Assembly: GCA_951394405.1 (NCBI GenBank)
Contig: OX596335.1
Coordinates: 4,340,001-4,404,000, forward strand
Length of the DNA: 64,000 nucleotides
DNA from: Coprinellus micaceus
Lineage: Eukaryota; Basidiomycota; Agaricomycetes; Agaricales; Psathyrellaceae
Direction of reading: 5' to 3'
Part shown: positions 22,315 through 34,255 of the stretch, one piece after another
Layout of the letters: every line of letters starts with the position of its first letter
Numbering within the stretch: position 1 is the stretch's first letter
Notes under the pieces: generated by a model
The model's input: the letters and a program-made list of their open reading frames with translations, nothing else
Told to the model about the DNA's origin: nothing
Databases searched by the model: none
Translations under genes and position numbers: made by a program

Positions 22315-22842
22315 ATGCCCGTCAACGTCATTAACTCGCACGAAGAGTTCAAGTCCATCGTATGTGGCGTCATTGGCTTGGTTTTGAACGCAATTTGCTG
22401 ACCACGGATTTGGTACTCTCTGTTTGTGTAGATCAGCAGCGGCAAGCCCGTCGTGATCGATTTCTGGGCAACCTGGTGTGGCCCTTGCCGGGCTATCTCC
22501 CCCATCTTCGAGAGGATGTCCAACGCAACTGAGGGTGTCGAGTTCTACAAGGTGGACGTCGATGTGCAGACCGAGATCGCGGCGGAGGTTGGGATCCGAG
22601 CAGTGAGTGCCAGACCATCCAAGGCATGACGCGGTATACTGAACTGTCCCTTACCTGTAGATGCCCACCTTTATCTATTTCAAGGATGGAGAGAAGGTTA
22701 GCGACCTCCTCGGTGCCAACCCCGCTGGTCTCGAGGTGCGATTACATTCCCTTTTCATCGGCTCTCCTGAGTATAACTGACTCATGGGCTCCTGCCTATC
22801 GATTTGTAGAGCCTCGTCGGGAAGGCCAAGGGATCTGTCTAA
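22315..22842 (+). CDS. TRX: Thioredoxin
   Basis: Four exons (22315-22359, 22432-22602, 22661-22735, 22810-22842) give 107 residues, the normal length for a cytosolic thioredoxin. The redox site is WATWCGPCR, with VVIDFW before it and the cis-proline motif [13 protein letters not shown] after it. The enzyme reduces protein disulfides using electrons from thioredoxin reductase. There is no targeting peptide. All introns are phase 0 with canonical ends. Confidence 0.96.
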
Positions 22843-23854
22843 ATAGTTCACCCCAGCCATTCAGCATGACCTACAACGAGCTCAATGTAAATTATCCAGC
22901 AATCCATGCAACTTGTCACCAAGTCATGACGTCACATTGCTGTTAACTTGAATGGAACGGGACCCGAGTAAGGTGCCGTCCAAACACTGAATGGGCAAGA
23001 GCAGGGTGTGGGCACCGGACGGAAACCCCTATACTACCAGGATACCCCTAGAACGATGACTGTGAGCGCGAAGGGAGAGAAAACGGCACATGGACCGTTA
23101 TCATAACGTCGGACCGGGGGACGTGCTTCTACATCCAACCGTATCTGTGGCATATGATTCCAGGTCGGCCTCCCGTCTTTCGACCACCCCTTTGAAAAAT
23201 CTGTCCTCTTCTCCCGATATGGGTTGGGGGAAACACCGATCCTTCTCCGGGAATCGCCCAGTACGCGCTGTCGGCCAAGTGGACGCTGCTTGTGCCCAAG
23301 CGATCGAACTAGGGTTCCAGGATGGTAGAGATGGAAGGCATTCCGCGTATCCTCCGTGAACGGTGAACTTCTGAATGGACACGCGACCACTCTCTTGGGG
23401 GCAGGATTGGGCATGTGAGAGGTGAAGCACGCGGTCCAAGAATCACCATCCGAGAAAGAATTCGAGGATTATGAGGAGATTTGTTGATATATGTGGGCTG
23501 CACAAGATGCACTCTGCCCTACTTGCCCCAATCACGAATTCTGAGGCTTGTGTGCGCTTTCAATTTTGGGCGCTTAAATGTGAAGCCACGTGATCTCCAG
23601 CGCCGTGACTTTGACTCCGGGTCCGACCCCGATGCGGTCAAAACGGACTCTTGTTCTCCACCACTCTATGAAGCCGGGAGTGACGAGTCGCCGACGACAT
23701 CCACGTCCTTCCCTCCCTCGATCTCCTGGTGTCCCAAAGGTCGGAGGTCCAGCGCTAGTCGAGCTCCCTTCCCTCTCAGGACTCCTATGCGACGACAAGA
23801 ACACGACACCATCGTCAGATAGACATCTTGCTTCGCGAGCGCTAATCGCTGCCT
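22843..23854. other. Intergenic stretch upstream of the solitary kinase-like gene
   Basis: No exon chain is supported. Unlike the six kinase-like genes further on, I see no small-protein gene facing away from the gene at 23855. Confidence 0.45.
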
Positions 23855-25343
23855 ATGAGCTTGATTGGATTCCGGACGACCATATGGAATTGGGTGTACA
23901 AGGCTTGGACGGGGCGTCATACCCCACCAGACATGGCTTTATGGACTACGCCAGACCCAAGTGACCGAGCCCGTTTCGACGCCGTCGTGTGCGAAAGGGC
24001 CGGCGTCTGGATGTCTATGTCCTCATTCTTCGCCGGCCATGGGTATTCTCTGTACGACCTTCAGCGAGAGTGCCAAGACCATACGCTCCGGCCACCAATC
24101 TTACCTCGGCCTTGTTACGGAAGCTCAGAGGAAGCGCATCCATGGCCTCGCCGTCTCTGGAAAGATGAACATGACCTGGAGTTCGCGGACTTGCGCGTGG
24201 GTCCCATGTCCACAGACATTGAGCGCTTATCTGACGGCAGGTTTACAGGGGTGTAGAATGTGGCCGGCCAGAAGTTGTTGTGGAAGGGAGGTTATGATTC
24301 GGTATGTGACCCAACAACGAGGAGCGTTTGTAACTGATGCACTAGCTGTAGGGCTGTATCTGGTCCAGCGGTATGCGAAGAGCTAAGGATATACCGAAAG
24401 CTCAATACCAAGTCTACAAGAGCGGACCCTCGAAACCACACATTACCCGTTCTCGACTATCTGACTCTCGACGGAGTCGTCTTTGTCGTTCTACCAAGGC
24501 AGGCAACGCTCGCTTTCATGTGTGATCATGCTTGACGAACTCACCTTGTTCCTGTAGATGGCACTGTGCCCTCGAATGTGACTCAGACGCAATGCCGTTT
24601 AAATCAGCCTCCGAAATCCTCTATATGGCAGAGATGTCCTACGAGGTCCGCACAACTCGTCTACGCGTTGTAGCTGAGATCTAACGCTACCAGGACAGGG
24701 ACTCCAGTTCCTCCACGAGAATCGCATCTCGCACGGAGACATAGCTGAGGGAAATATGGTGATGAACGTCCTGCTGGGGAGAGGCAGTTATGGCGTTTCC
24801 GATATGCGGGCCCCTGACACTGTAGGATATGCTTACATTGACTGGGACGCTGCTCGCATGTTTGCGAATGGTACCGACATTGCGAGTGTTAGAGTTCATC
24901 GAGACATGCGTAATCCAGCGCTCCTGCTGGGACTTCCTGAAGGCCTCTGCAACCCTTTCAAAGACGATGTTAGATGCCTTACCAATGTGCTCCAGAAATG
25001 GGTTAGGGTACGTCGTTTTTGAGCAGGCACATCTGTCGTGGTCTAATGAAATGGACGAAGGTTCTGGAGGACGACATCCCTGAACTTGGAGAGTTTTTCG
25101 ACAGAATCCTGGCCTGTGACGACAATCACCTTCCCTCGGCCCAAGACTGCTTGGATGTATTGCGCCAGATTCGATCTGGCGTAACGCCGTCTGAGCTCGC
25201 TCAACCTCCGAAATTTGTGTTCTGGTGCAATGGTGCGTCTGATATCAGGCGGGTGTACGGTGATTAATCAAGGTTATTTTGCTGCAGGTTACCTCAAGCC
25301 AATGTGTCACCCATACATAGAAGACATCTTGTTAGAAGGCTAA
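23855..25343 (+). CDS. Atypical kinase-like protein, copy A (solitary)
   Basis: The seven-exon layout matches the later copies. Exon 1 is an N-terminal domain with SMSSFFAGHGYSLYDL, then exons holding RMWPARSCCGREVMIR, EELRIYRKLN...DPRNHTLPVLDYL...VVFVVLPR, WHC...SASEILYMAEMSYE, GLQFLHENRISHGDIAEGN, PELGEFFDRILACDD, and a short last exon. Kinase landmarks: VMIR at the VAIK position, so Lys is replaced by Arg; HGD in place of HRD, with catalytic Asp and Asn kept; YAYIDWDAA at the DFG position; and NPFKDDVRCLTNVL like an alphaF helix. It resembles fungal FunK1-type and related agaricomycete kinase-like proteins. The junction after VVLPR uses AG|gcaggc, a second GC-AG intron. Activity is doubtful. 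Without a facing small gene it is the odd one out. Confidence 0.75.
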
Positions 25344-25800
25344 CCTTATCGCGGCCAGATTAGCTAGAACGCGAAGGGAGGGGTGGAATTTATGATATCA
25401 GCCCGTAGAAGAGATATCAAGCCGTCTATAGGATATGTGGCACTAGACTAAGCGGTACATATTAGTTATCCAGCATAACTGTTAGCATATAAGATACTAT
25501 CTATGAAGAAACAAGCAGGAGAGACCCAATGATCAGAACGAACGCCGAACGATAGAAGAGTCGGCGTTCGGGGAAAGAGTGGTGACGAGAGAAATGACAG
25601 TCCGAAGCACTCAGATCCCGTTATCCAGAAGTACAGGAATCTTCAGGAACACGAAGTGAATGTCGGCGACTCGACTTGGCCTGGGAGAATTATGATGGGA
25701 CGGGATAGAATCCAACCAATGCAGGAAACCGTGAACCGAGGGGGCGCGCCGCGCCTCGAAAGATTTTCGAGATACTCCGAGGTCCGAAGTGGGTGCTGCT
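25344..25800. other. Intergenic stretch with a short hairpin
   Basis: It contains CGAACGCCGA (25539-25548) and its reverse complement TCGGCGTTCG (25561-25570), a perfect 10-bp stem with a 12-nt loop between two convergent genes. Nothing else is supported. Confidence 0.45.
25539..25570. repeat. Perfect 10-bp inverted repeat (hairpin)
   Basis: Stem CGAACGCCGA / TCGGCGTTCG with a 12-nt loop. It lies between the 3' ends of two convergent genes. Purpose is unknown; it could be a chance palindrome. Confidence 0.5.
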
Positions 25801-26173
25801 CTATGATGACGACGACTTGTGCAGGCCGAAGGTAGGTAGATGAAACAGTTGGTGGTGTCGGTGAGCAGGGGCGGAACCCCATGCTTGGTCTTCAGGGTCC
25901 ATCATCTCAGCCTGCGAAAGCACGACCCTGCCTTTAGCCTCCGAATTCCTCGGAAAGTGAAGCGCACAAAGCTTACCTTGGTACCTGAGTTCGTCGATTG
26001 GGGGGAGAGGGTGTGTGAGGAGAGGTTGTGGAGAGGTTGGAGACCGTGGTCAGCCTGGAAGGCGGAGGTGAGAGTGGGTCCATGACTAGAGGGGAATGTA
26101 AACGTACCAACAGAGCACTCTTGTTCGAGTCGACGCTGCGGGTGGAGCTTCGCGAGAGGTTCATGAAAGGCAT
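25801..26173 (-). CDS. Small hypothetical protein, 84 residues
   Basis: Three exons (26173-26108, 26054-25977, 25911-25801) join with phase-0 introns of 53 and 65 nt, both with good fungal ends (gtacgt...ttccag, gtaagc...cgcag). A TATATA box lies 120 bp upstream. The protein starts MPFMNLSRSS, is Ser/His/Pro-rich, and ends HLPTFGLHKSSSS. There is no CaaX end, so it is not a mating pheromone, and no signal peptide. I recognise no family. The support is the coherent promoter plus splicing, not homology. Confidence 0.45.
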
Positions 26174-26292
26174 GGTAATGAGTTGCAAGTGGTGTAGCGT
26201 GGATGGTAGAAGTGCGATGTCGAAAACTCGTCGATGCTGTAGTTGTGAGGGTGGAATGAATTGTTGGATAGCAACCCACATTCGCCGCCGCT

Positions 26293-26298
26293 TATATA
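26293..26298 (-). promoter_or_regulatory. TATA box of the small hypothetical gene
   Basis: TATATA, read on the minus strand as GGTATATAAG, lies 120 bp before the ATG at 26173. Confidence 0.4.
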
Positions 26299-27758
26299 CC
26301 TTTAAACGAGGGTGGGGCCACCCACCGGATCTGACACTGGGCTATCTCTGTCAGGTGCCTTCCACAACTTCTTCGACAGACCAGAAAGCGATGCTGACAC
26401 ACCCACCCTAGATCTCCCTTCTCCTTCTTTCCGCCCTTTCTCAAACCCTGAAATGGAACCTGCGATAAACGAGGGAAACAATGCGTGCAATAAGCCAGCG
26501 GCGGCCCCGATCTACAGCGATCTACCCGCTCAAAGCCGCTGCTTCAAGCGGTCCTGGTGTGGTTAAGAAGCTGAGAAGTCAACGAAAAGATGACATGATG
26601 TCGATGAAACGTACTGGGCAAGTCAAATACAATACTGTGGCTCTCTGAGAGTGGATCAATCACTGCTTCGGAATACGCTGGGCACCCACAACCCTTTGTT
26701 CCTGCTGAGGCGGGCTCCAGAAAAGACAGCGCTCATGAAGCCCCACAAGTACACCACAGAGGCCTCACTGACGTTCACGCGACCACGAACCATCTGCTCA
26801 TTGGGGATGGAGCTATGGCTACAATATCGGGGTGTGGGATGGAGGAGCATAGGAGCACTATGTCACTGGGCCGGGTGACGGGTCAAGTGCTCAAGCGCAG
26901 CCCGCTTCTGCTCCGACTCCAAGCAAGGTCGGCTTACCACCGCAAAAGGGAGGGGATTGAGAGGGATCGAGCTCCTCCGATCACGATGCCAAGTCAGAAG
27001 CTCGACGGACAAGAGGCGACATAACAGATTGGTTCCTGCGGCAAATACCACAGAGCTTCTGACAACAAAAATAGAAGTGCAGTTGCGGAAAGACGTACCA
27101 TCTCAGGTTGATTGGCGCCTTACGCGCAGCCGTGCATTGAAAATGGATCGGTCTGAAAACTGGTCGAAACGAGTAAGAAAGGTGCTAAGCAGGTGTTTGC
27201 GTCAAGGCGGCGAAATCGACCCGGAAAAAACGGCGAGGGTACGCTGGAGCAGCTGGCGGACAACGGAAGGCTTGGATCGACGGCCATAGCCTCAATTCTG
27301 GAACCGTCCAGGGTCGAAGTCGTCCCTGAATCTCTCGGACGCGGAACGGCCCCGTTACGCCATGCTAACCCTTGAAAATTGAAAGATGAGCAGGCCCGAG
27401 AACTAGGTTGTCCCGGTAAATCACCGATATCCAGATAGACTGTCCTCGAACACGCTGGAATGTGCGTCTCGGTGCGAATACCGACGTCGCAACTGCACGT
27501 TCGCCGTCGAGGTCGCGTCGGAAACAGAGTGTATCGTACCGTATCAAGCCCGGTGAAAGAAGGAATGATTGGTGTTGTACAAAAGCGTATATTGCAGGAA
27601 GTGTCGAGTGTACATCTAAGTCCTGTGGATCGATGTCAATCACCCTGGAAAACAGAGATAGAACAGCAAAGTGGGATACGCACACAAGATAAGAGCAAGA
27701 AGGACAAAGGAGAAGGAACAAGCGAAAGAGAATGAAGATAGCAGTGCCAAATTTGGGT
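26299..27758. other. Unresolved stretch with coding-like fragments
   Basis: On the minus strand, a segment at about 26460-26302 (GSISGFEKGRKEGEGRS... ending GGPTLV, then a stop) can be joined by a gtagat...cgcag intron to an upstream piece (PGPLEAAALSG). I cannot build a complete gene with a start codon. It may be a real short gene, a relic, or chance. Confidence 0.3.
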
Positions 27759-29458
<1,700 letters not shown>

Positions 29459-29679
29459 CGCCTCAAGTATACTTCAGTAACGTTTATACAACTTCGAGGA
29501 TACCAAAACTTACCATAATACCTGGTCCAAGCCCACGTTGTGGTTCGTGGGGAAAGCCAGATCAAGCGCCCTGAACGCGTCGGTTCCAATGTTTGGCTGC
29601 AACGCGGTGGACCAAACAAAAAAGGAACTGTTCGCGGAACGCTGGCGGCGCCAAAGTCCTCTTCCTCACCGCCAACACC

Positions 29680-30938
29680 ATGCTGTCCTCAATGCGAGGC
29701 AGCGTCCTCAGGTCATGCCTGTCGACGTTGAAGAAACCCTGCTCGTCGTCGTTGACGACGCTCTCCACCCTCCCCGGCACCTCCCGAGCCTCTCTCCTCC
29801 CTACCCCGGCGCGCACCTACGCGACAGCAATCTGGAAGAACACCAAAAACAGCGAAGTCAAAGAAGCCTACTCGCGCACAGAAAACATCTTCAAGACCTA
29901 CAAACCCGTCACCCCCGGTCTGCGTCATCTCCGACGGCCACTCAGCCCGCACCTGTACAAGGGCCGCCCAGTCCGCCTGCTCACCCTTCCCAAACGCAAG
30001 AAGGGAGGTCGGAATGCCGACGGGCACATCACCGTACGGCATAGAGGTGGAGGCCACAAGCAGCGTATCAGGACGCTGGACTTTAGGAGGATGGCAGCGG
30101 GTGTGCACGACGTTATTCGTATCGAGTATGACCCCGGAAGGTCCGCACACATTGCGCTATTGCGCAACCGCGACACCAGCGCGGAGGGGTTGGAGAAGTG
30201 GAGCTATGTTATCGCGACGGAGGGTATGCGTGCTGGAGACCAGGTCCAGAGTTTCCGACAGGGTATCCCCGAGGGGTTCATTCCTGGGTTTGAGCTCCCG
30301 AAGGAGGAGGAAGGTACCAGCGGCGAGGCCGTCTCGTCTTCGCACTCCCTTGCACTCGGTATCCTACGTTCAATGACCCTCAAGCCGGGGAACGTACTCC
30401 CTCTCAAACTCATCCCCCCGGGAACCGTCATCAACTCGGTCACCCTCAAGCCTGAAGGCCCCGCCCTCCTCGTTCGTTCTGCGGGGACGTTCGCTCAGGT
30501 CGTGTCGCACGAAGACAACGGCAAGTACGCGCATGTTCGCTTGCAGAGCGGTGAAGTGCGCAAGGTGTTGAAGGACTGTGCGGCTACGATTGGGAAGGTT
30601 AGCAACCCGCTTTGGAAGAATAGGTCTTTGGGCAAGGCGGGTCGTCGCCGATGGCTCGGCTGGCGCCCGTCTGTGCGTGGTGTGGCCATGAACGCGTACG
30701 TCACTTCATTTCCATGTATTATAGTTTCTTCTGACGCATTTTCTTTTTCGTATGTAGATGCGACCATCCTCACGGAGGTGGACGTGGTAAGTCCAAGTCC
30801 AACAAACACCCCGTGTCGATCTGGGGCTGGGGAACGAAGGGTACGAGGACGAGGAAGCCGGGACCCAAGGGACCGAAGAACAGCAACAAGATGGTTGTTC
30901 GTGAGAGGCCTAGGGGCAAGGAGAAGAGGTCCAGCTAG
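29680..30938 (+). CDS. RML2: Mitochondrial ribosomal protein L2 (uL2m)
   Basis: Two exons, 29680-30695 and 30758-30938, give 398 residues. An Arg/Ser/Leu-rich mitochondrial presequence of about 45 residues ends near ARTYATA. The uL2 body follows: [35 protein letters not shown], the SH3-like domain ([18 protein letters not shown]), and the peptidyl-transferase-centre signature [18 protein letters not shown] with its conserved histidines. It is a core large-subunit protein of the mitoribosome. There is an insert after [13 protein letters not shown], as in other fungal homologues. The start is the first ATG after the short divergent promoter. Confidence 0.96.
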
Positions 30939-31380
30939 ACGTTGTGCTATCCTTACACCGCTTAATTTGATATCACACCCCATTTACAACGTATCGCCCT
31001 GTCCACGCCTGCCCTTCGAAACCCTTGCTTGATCCCCGAAACCCTTTGGGTAGTGTCCGTGGTTGATGGGTAATACTTCACGCCCCTTCCTCCTCCTCGT
31101 CCACCTTCGCCCTCGGCTCCTTCGTCAACTCCGCTTTGCCCACCCGATCCCTGCATACCGCCAATTCCCCAACGAGGTCCTATGTACGATCGAGTCTCTC
31201 AGACTCGCGTGATATGCCTTCTGCCCCTCAGACACCAGGTGTGTACACGAGGAACGCATTTAATTGGGGGAGGGAGGGTGCGGGTGGCATTGGGGGACAC
31301 AGAAAGCAAATGCTAATATTTACAACAGAGAACTAGAGTGCGTCGAGTCCAATCGAGGAGAAGGGCCACGGTGGGTCCCT

Positions 31381-32837
31381 TCAAGTTTCAGAAGAGGCTG
31401 CTCCAGCCGCCCCGTGTCTGAAGCGCGCGAGGGCGTCCCACGTCTCTGGATAGTCCTTGAGAAGCTTCACGCGGTCTTCAAGGTATTTTAATTACACTCC
31501 CCAGCGCAAAGAATAGAAGAGGCCCACTTACCTGGGTACCAGAACAGCCCTGTCGGCGCGTGGTCAAGCTGGCTGCGACTCAGCTGCGAACGGATGGTTC
31601 GCAGAGCCTTCAGCGCGTCTGAGGCGGAGGGGATATCGGTTTCTTCCCCCCTCACCAAGCTTTCGAAAAACGGACTGATCTCCGGGACTGCGTCCTCGAT
31701 ATGCTAGAGAATGAATCACTTAGGTGACGTTTGCCTAGTCGTAGGTTGAGAAAAAGACTTACGCGGATGCTTCGCTCGAGGGTGTACGCTAGGGCTCGGA
31801 CGTCGTCCTTGAAAGGGTTGCATGCCCCTTCCTGCACCCGCATATAACAGTTCTGGGCACTCATCAAACGCGGTACAGATACCTCCCTGATATCGGTGTC
31901 TTCTGGGAAAATCAGAGCAGCGTCGTAGTCGATGTACGCATAGCGTACTTCCCCTGGCTCTCGTAGAGTGAAGTAGTGCTCGTCGGGATCTACCAAGGCG
32001 TTCATCACGACGTTCGTCTCGAAGATGTCTCTGTGAGCAATGCGCTTTTCGTGCAGGAATTCTAGACCCTGGGAAATGGGGGTTAGGCCGACCACGTCGA
32101 GCAGTGCATATGGTAGTTACGGACCTCAAAGAAGGTTTCGGCGACGTCAAGAAGCTCAGATACGTTCCTGAAGAAGATTTCTGACCGAGCTAAAGCGATG
32201 ATGTCCCACCTAAGAGCCACCATTGAGCAGTGTTCCCAGCGAATTGTAGAGAGTTCTCTTACCGCGGCATGACAACGAATACGAAGTCCTTGTGGGTGAG
32301 CCATTCAAGAACGGGCACGGTATAATTCCTGGGGTCCCGTCTGGCGTCAGGCGTATTGAGACGCTGGTAAACCTTCAATTCGTCAGACTCTTCTGAGCCG
32401 GCCACCAGTCTACGGGGGTGTGAGCGAACGAGCGTCACTAGGCGAAGTACCACAACCCACCGCAAGATCACTTCGCGTCCTTTGGTATCTCTGGCGGGCC
32501 ACACCCTCATACTCTATGAAAATCAAGAACGCTGAGTACCACCGGATTAAGGAGCTGCTCGGGTATTGCGTACCTGGATGAAAGGGAACGCCAGTTCACT
32601 ATCCTTGGTGGTGAGGCGGCGAGCGTATGGATAGGGGTCCGGGACCGACCCGACCACTGTCGCAGCTGGGGGTGGGTATTTCGGAGGCATGGCGCCCTGT
32701 CTGATGGAGGGGAAGTCGTACAGATAGTACCCTCGAGATTCAAAGAACGATGATAGGGAGTGCCAGTTGGCGCTGGCGTCGTGGCATTCTTGGACGTATC
32801 CAGGTCCGTCTTTCGCCTTCGGAGTCCAAGCGTCCAT
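31381..32837 (-). CDS. Atypical kinase-like protein, copy B (module 1)
   Basis: Seven exons, about 360 residues. Exon 1 holds the N-terminal domain (MDAWTPKAKD, SANWHSLSSFFESRGYYLYD, DPYPYARRL). Exon 2 is VWPARDTKGREVILR, with Arg at the VAIK position. Exon 3 has ESDELKVYQRLNTPDARRDP, VPVLEWLTH and VFVVMPR. Exon 4 has VSELLDVAETFFE. Exon 5 has GLEFLHEKRIAHRDIFETN, VRYAYIDYDAALIFPED and CNPFKDDVRALAYTLERSIR. Exon 6 has IEDAVPEISPFFESLV, and exon 7 ends TWDALARF...SSET. Junction phases (0,2,2,0,0,1) are the same in all copies. The catalytic HRD and the Mg-binding Asn and Asp are kept. The activation segment looks very short and lacks an APE. It faces the small gene at 33306 across 468 bp. Confidence 0.8.
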
Positions 32838-33144
32838 GTCGCGTCGCGCTGCGAGAAAATGTATGAAAGGATTGGTCCCTCGGCAGGGTCAAGGCCCCGT
32901 AATTATAGGGGAGCCACGTTCATTCAACAGTCCTGCCTTTGTCTGCGATAAGCCGTGATGGCAACCGCTACCAATTGGCACTGACCTGGTCGTTGGACCA
33001 TGAAACAAACATGAGCGCGCCAGCTAGGATAAAGTACCATGAAGTTCGAGTTGAGGGACAATGAAATTGGAAGAGAAGCACTGTGGTCCGCGTGGCTCTA
33101 GACCGCCCAAAGGGATCACTCCCACGCGCGCACCCGGATTTGGA

Positions 33145-33154
33145 TAGGCGCCCA
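33145..33154 (+). promoter_or_regulatory. TAGGCGCCCA motif in module-1 promoter
   Basis: The decamer sits in a longer block (GGATTTGGATAGGCGCCCA; GATTTGGATAGGCGCCCA in module 2) repeated in the module-2 promoter at 36055-36064. It lies 161 bp before the small-gene ATG and 308 bp before the kinase-like ATG. A TTTAAGG element (33213-33219) lies nearer the small gene and is likewise repeated in module 2. These may be shared control sites or simply duplicated flank. Confidence 0.35.
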
Positions 33155-33305
33155 CTGTTACTGGCATCAATTCAACAATGGTCTTCTGTACTTGGCCTCG
33201 AGGTGCCGGGGATTTAAGGGAATGGGTAGCCAGCTGTGATTTCCTTCACTTTCCCTCCCATTCCTCCACTGTATCCAAGCACCACAGTTTTCCAGAGCCA
33301 CCACA

Positions 33306-33667
33306 ATGCCTCGTCAACCCGATGTGAGTACCTTAGTTCAACCGGCCAGTGGCCCCTGATTGCTTTCTAATATCTCGCTCCCATCGCAGGCTGAGGGCTT
33401 CAAGTTTGCCGTCGGGGAGATGATAACCGTTAAAGAGTTCTACGCGCGCGATGGCGTATTTCTTAACGCTGATACAGCGGGAAAGATTTTATCTAGGAAC
33501 AAGTCCAAGGCCCACGTATGTGTCCTTCACCTTACTTCCCTCGGATGAGCACTTCATTGACTCTTTTCGTAACTTCGGTTAAGAATGGAGGCCCCGTCTA
33601 CCAAGTTCGGGTCAGCGGTGAAGGCCACTTCTATCCTGTGTTGGAGGAAGCCTTCAAGGATGATTGA
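33306..33667 (+). CDS. Small paired protein S1, 75 residues
   Basis: Three exons (33306-33323, 33390-33515, 33584-33667), all phase 0. The start is MPRQPD. The body has FKFAVGEMITVKEFY, GVFLNADTAGKILSR, PVYQVRVSGEGHFYPVLEEA. The alternation (VGExxTV...G...AxIL...VYxVxV...FxPVLEEAF) suggests an SH3-like or KOW-like beta barrel; this is inference. There is no signal peptide, membrane segment or cysteine. It faces kinase-like copy B. It has the same exon lengths (18, 126, 84 nt) as the gene at 36191, with about 60% identity. Confidence 0.75.
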
Positions 33668-34168
33668 GGACATTCGCACCAGATGTGAGAACAGTATTCT
33701 GCCCCGGGAACACGTCGCTAATCTCGATACAGGGCGCAAATTATCTGGATCACCACCACTTCTCTCTCTGTCTCGAGGAAGCCTTCAAAAGCATTGAACC
33801 GCGGCCGGCGCACACACATGGGCACTCTGGGTCTTGTCTTGTATTGATACCTATTCTCGCTACAACAGTAGGGGCCCGCGGATACCTTCTCCTGTATCGC
33901 TACTTCGTCTTTATACTTGCACCATCTAATTATCACACATCTTCCCTTATATTGTGCAAGCTCGTGTCCTCACGAGAGCGCAGACGTGACAGCTTTGAGC
34001 TTCGCACCTCCCGATCCAATATATCCGTTCCTCATTCACTCCTCGCTTACCTTCCATCAGTCTTGGTACCTTTCTCTTGAGGTTGCTTTCATTGAGTAGG
34101 GAGCGACGGACAAGCCCCTCGCACGCCGAGCAGGAGACCGATTCTGAGTGTTCAAGATCCCCCGTGTA

Positions 34169-34240
34169 ATGTCGCAGGTAACAAAGATCAATATCTACGG
34201 CGGAGAGGTACAGTATGTCGAAGGCAATCCAGGGGACAAG
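34169..34240 (+). pseudogene. Orphan 5' exon (possible truncated gene)
   Basis: ATG opens a 24-codon frame (MSQVTKINIYGGEVQYVEGN...) that ends exactly at a gtaagg donor, but the sequence then runs straight into the 3' end of kinase-like copy C. The 'INIYGG.VQYVEGN' pattern recalls N-terminal linkers of some fungal NLR-like proteins; that link is tentative. No further exon is visible, so this may be a gene cut off when module 2 was inserted. Confidence 0.3.
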
Positions 34241-34255
34241 GTAAGGTAGGGCCCT

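Noticed and set aside
26656..26850. Minus-strand 64-codon frame with a hydrophobic stretch
   Set aside because: Could not be joined to neighbouring fragments in frame; left as part of the unresolved stretch.
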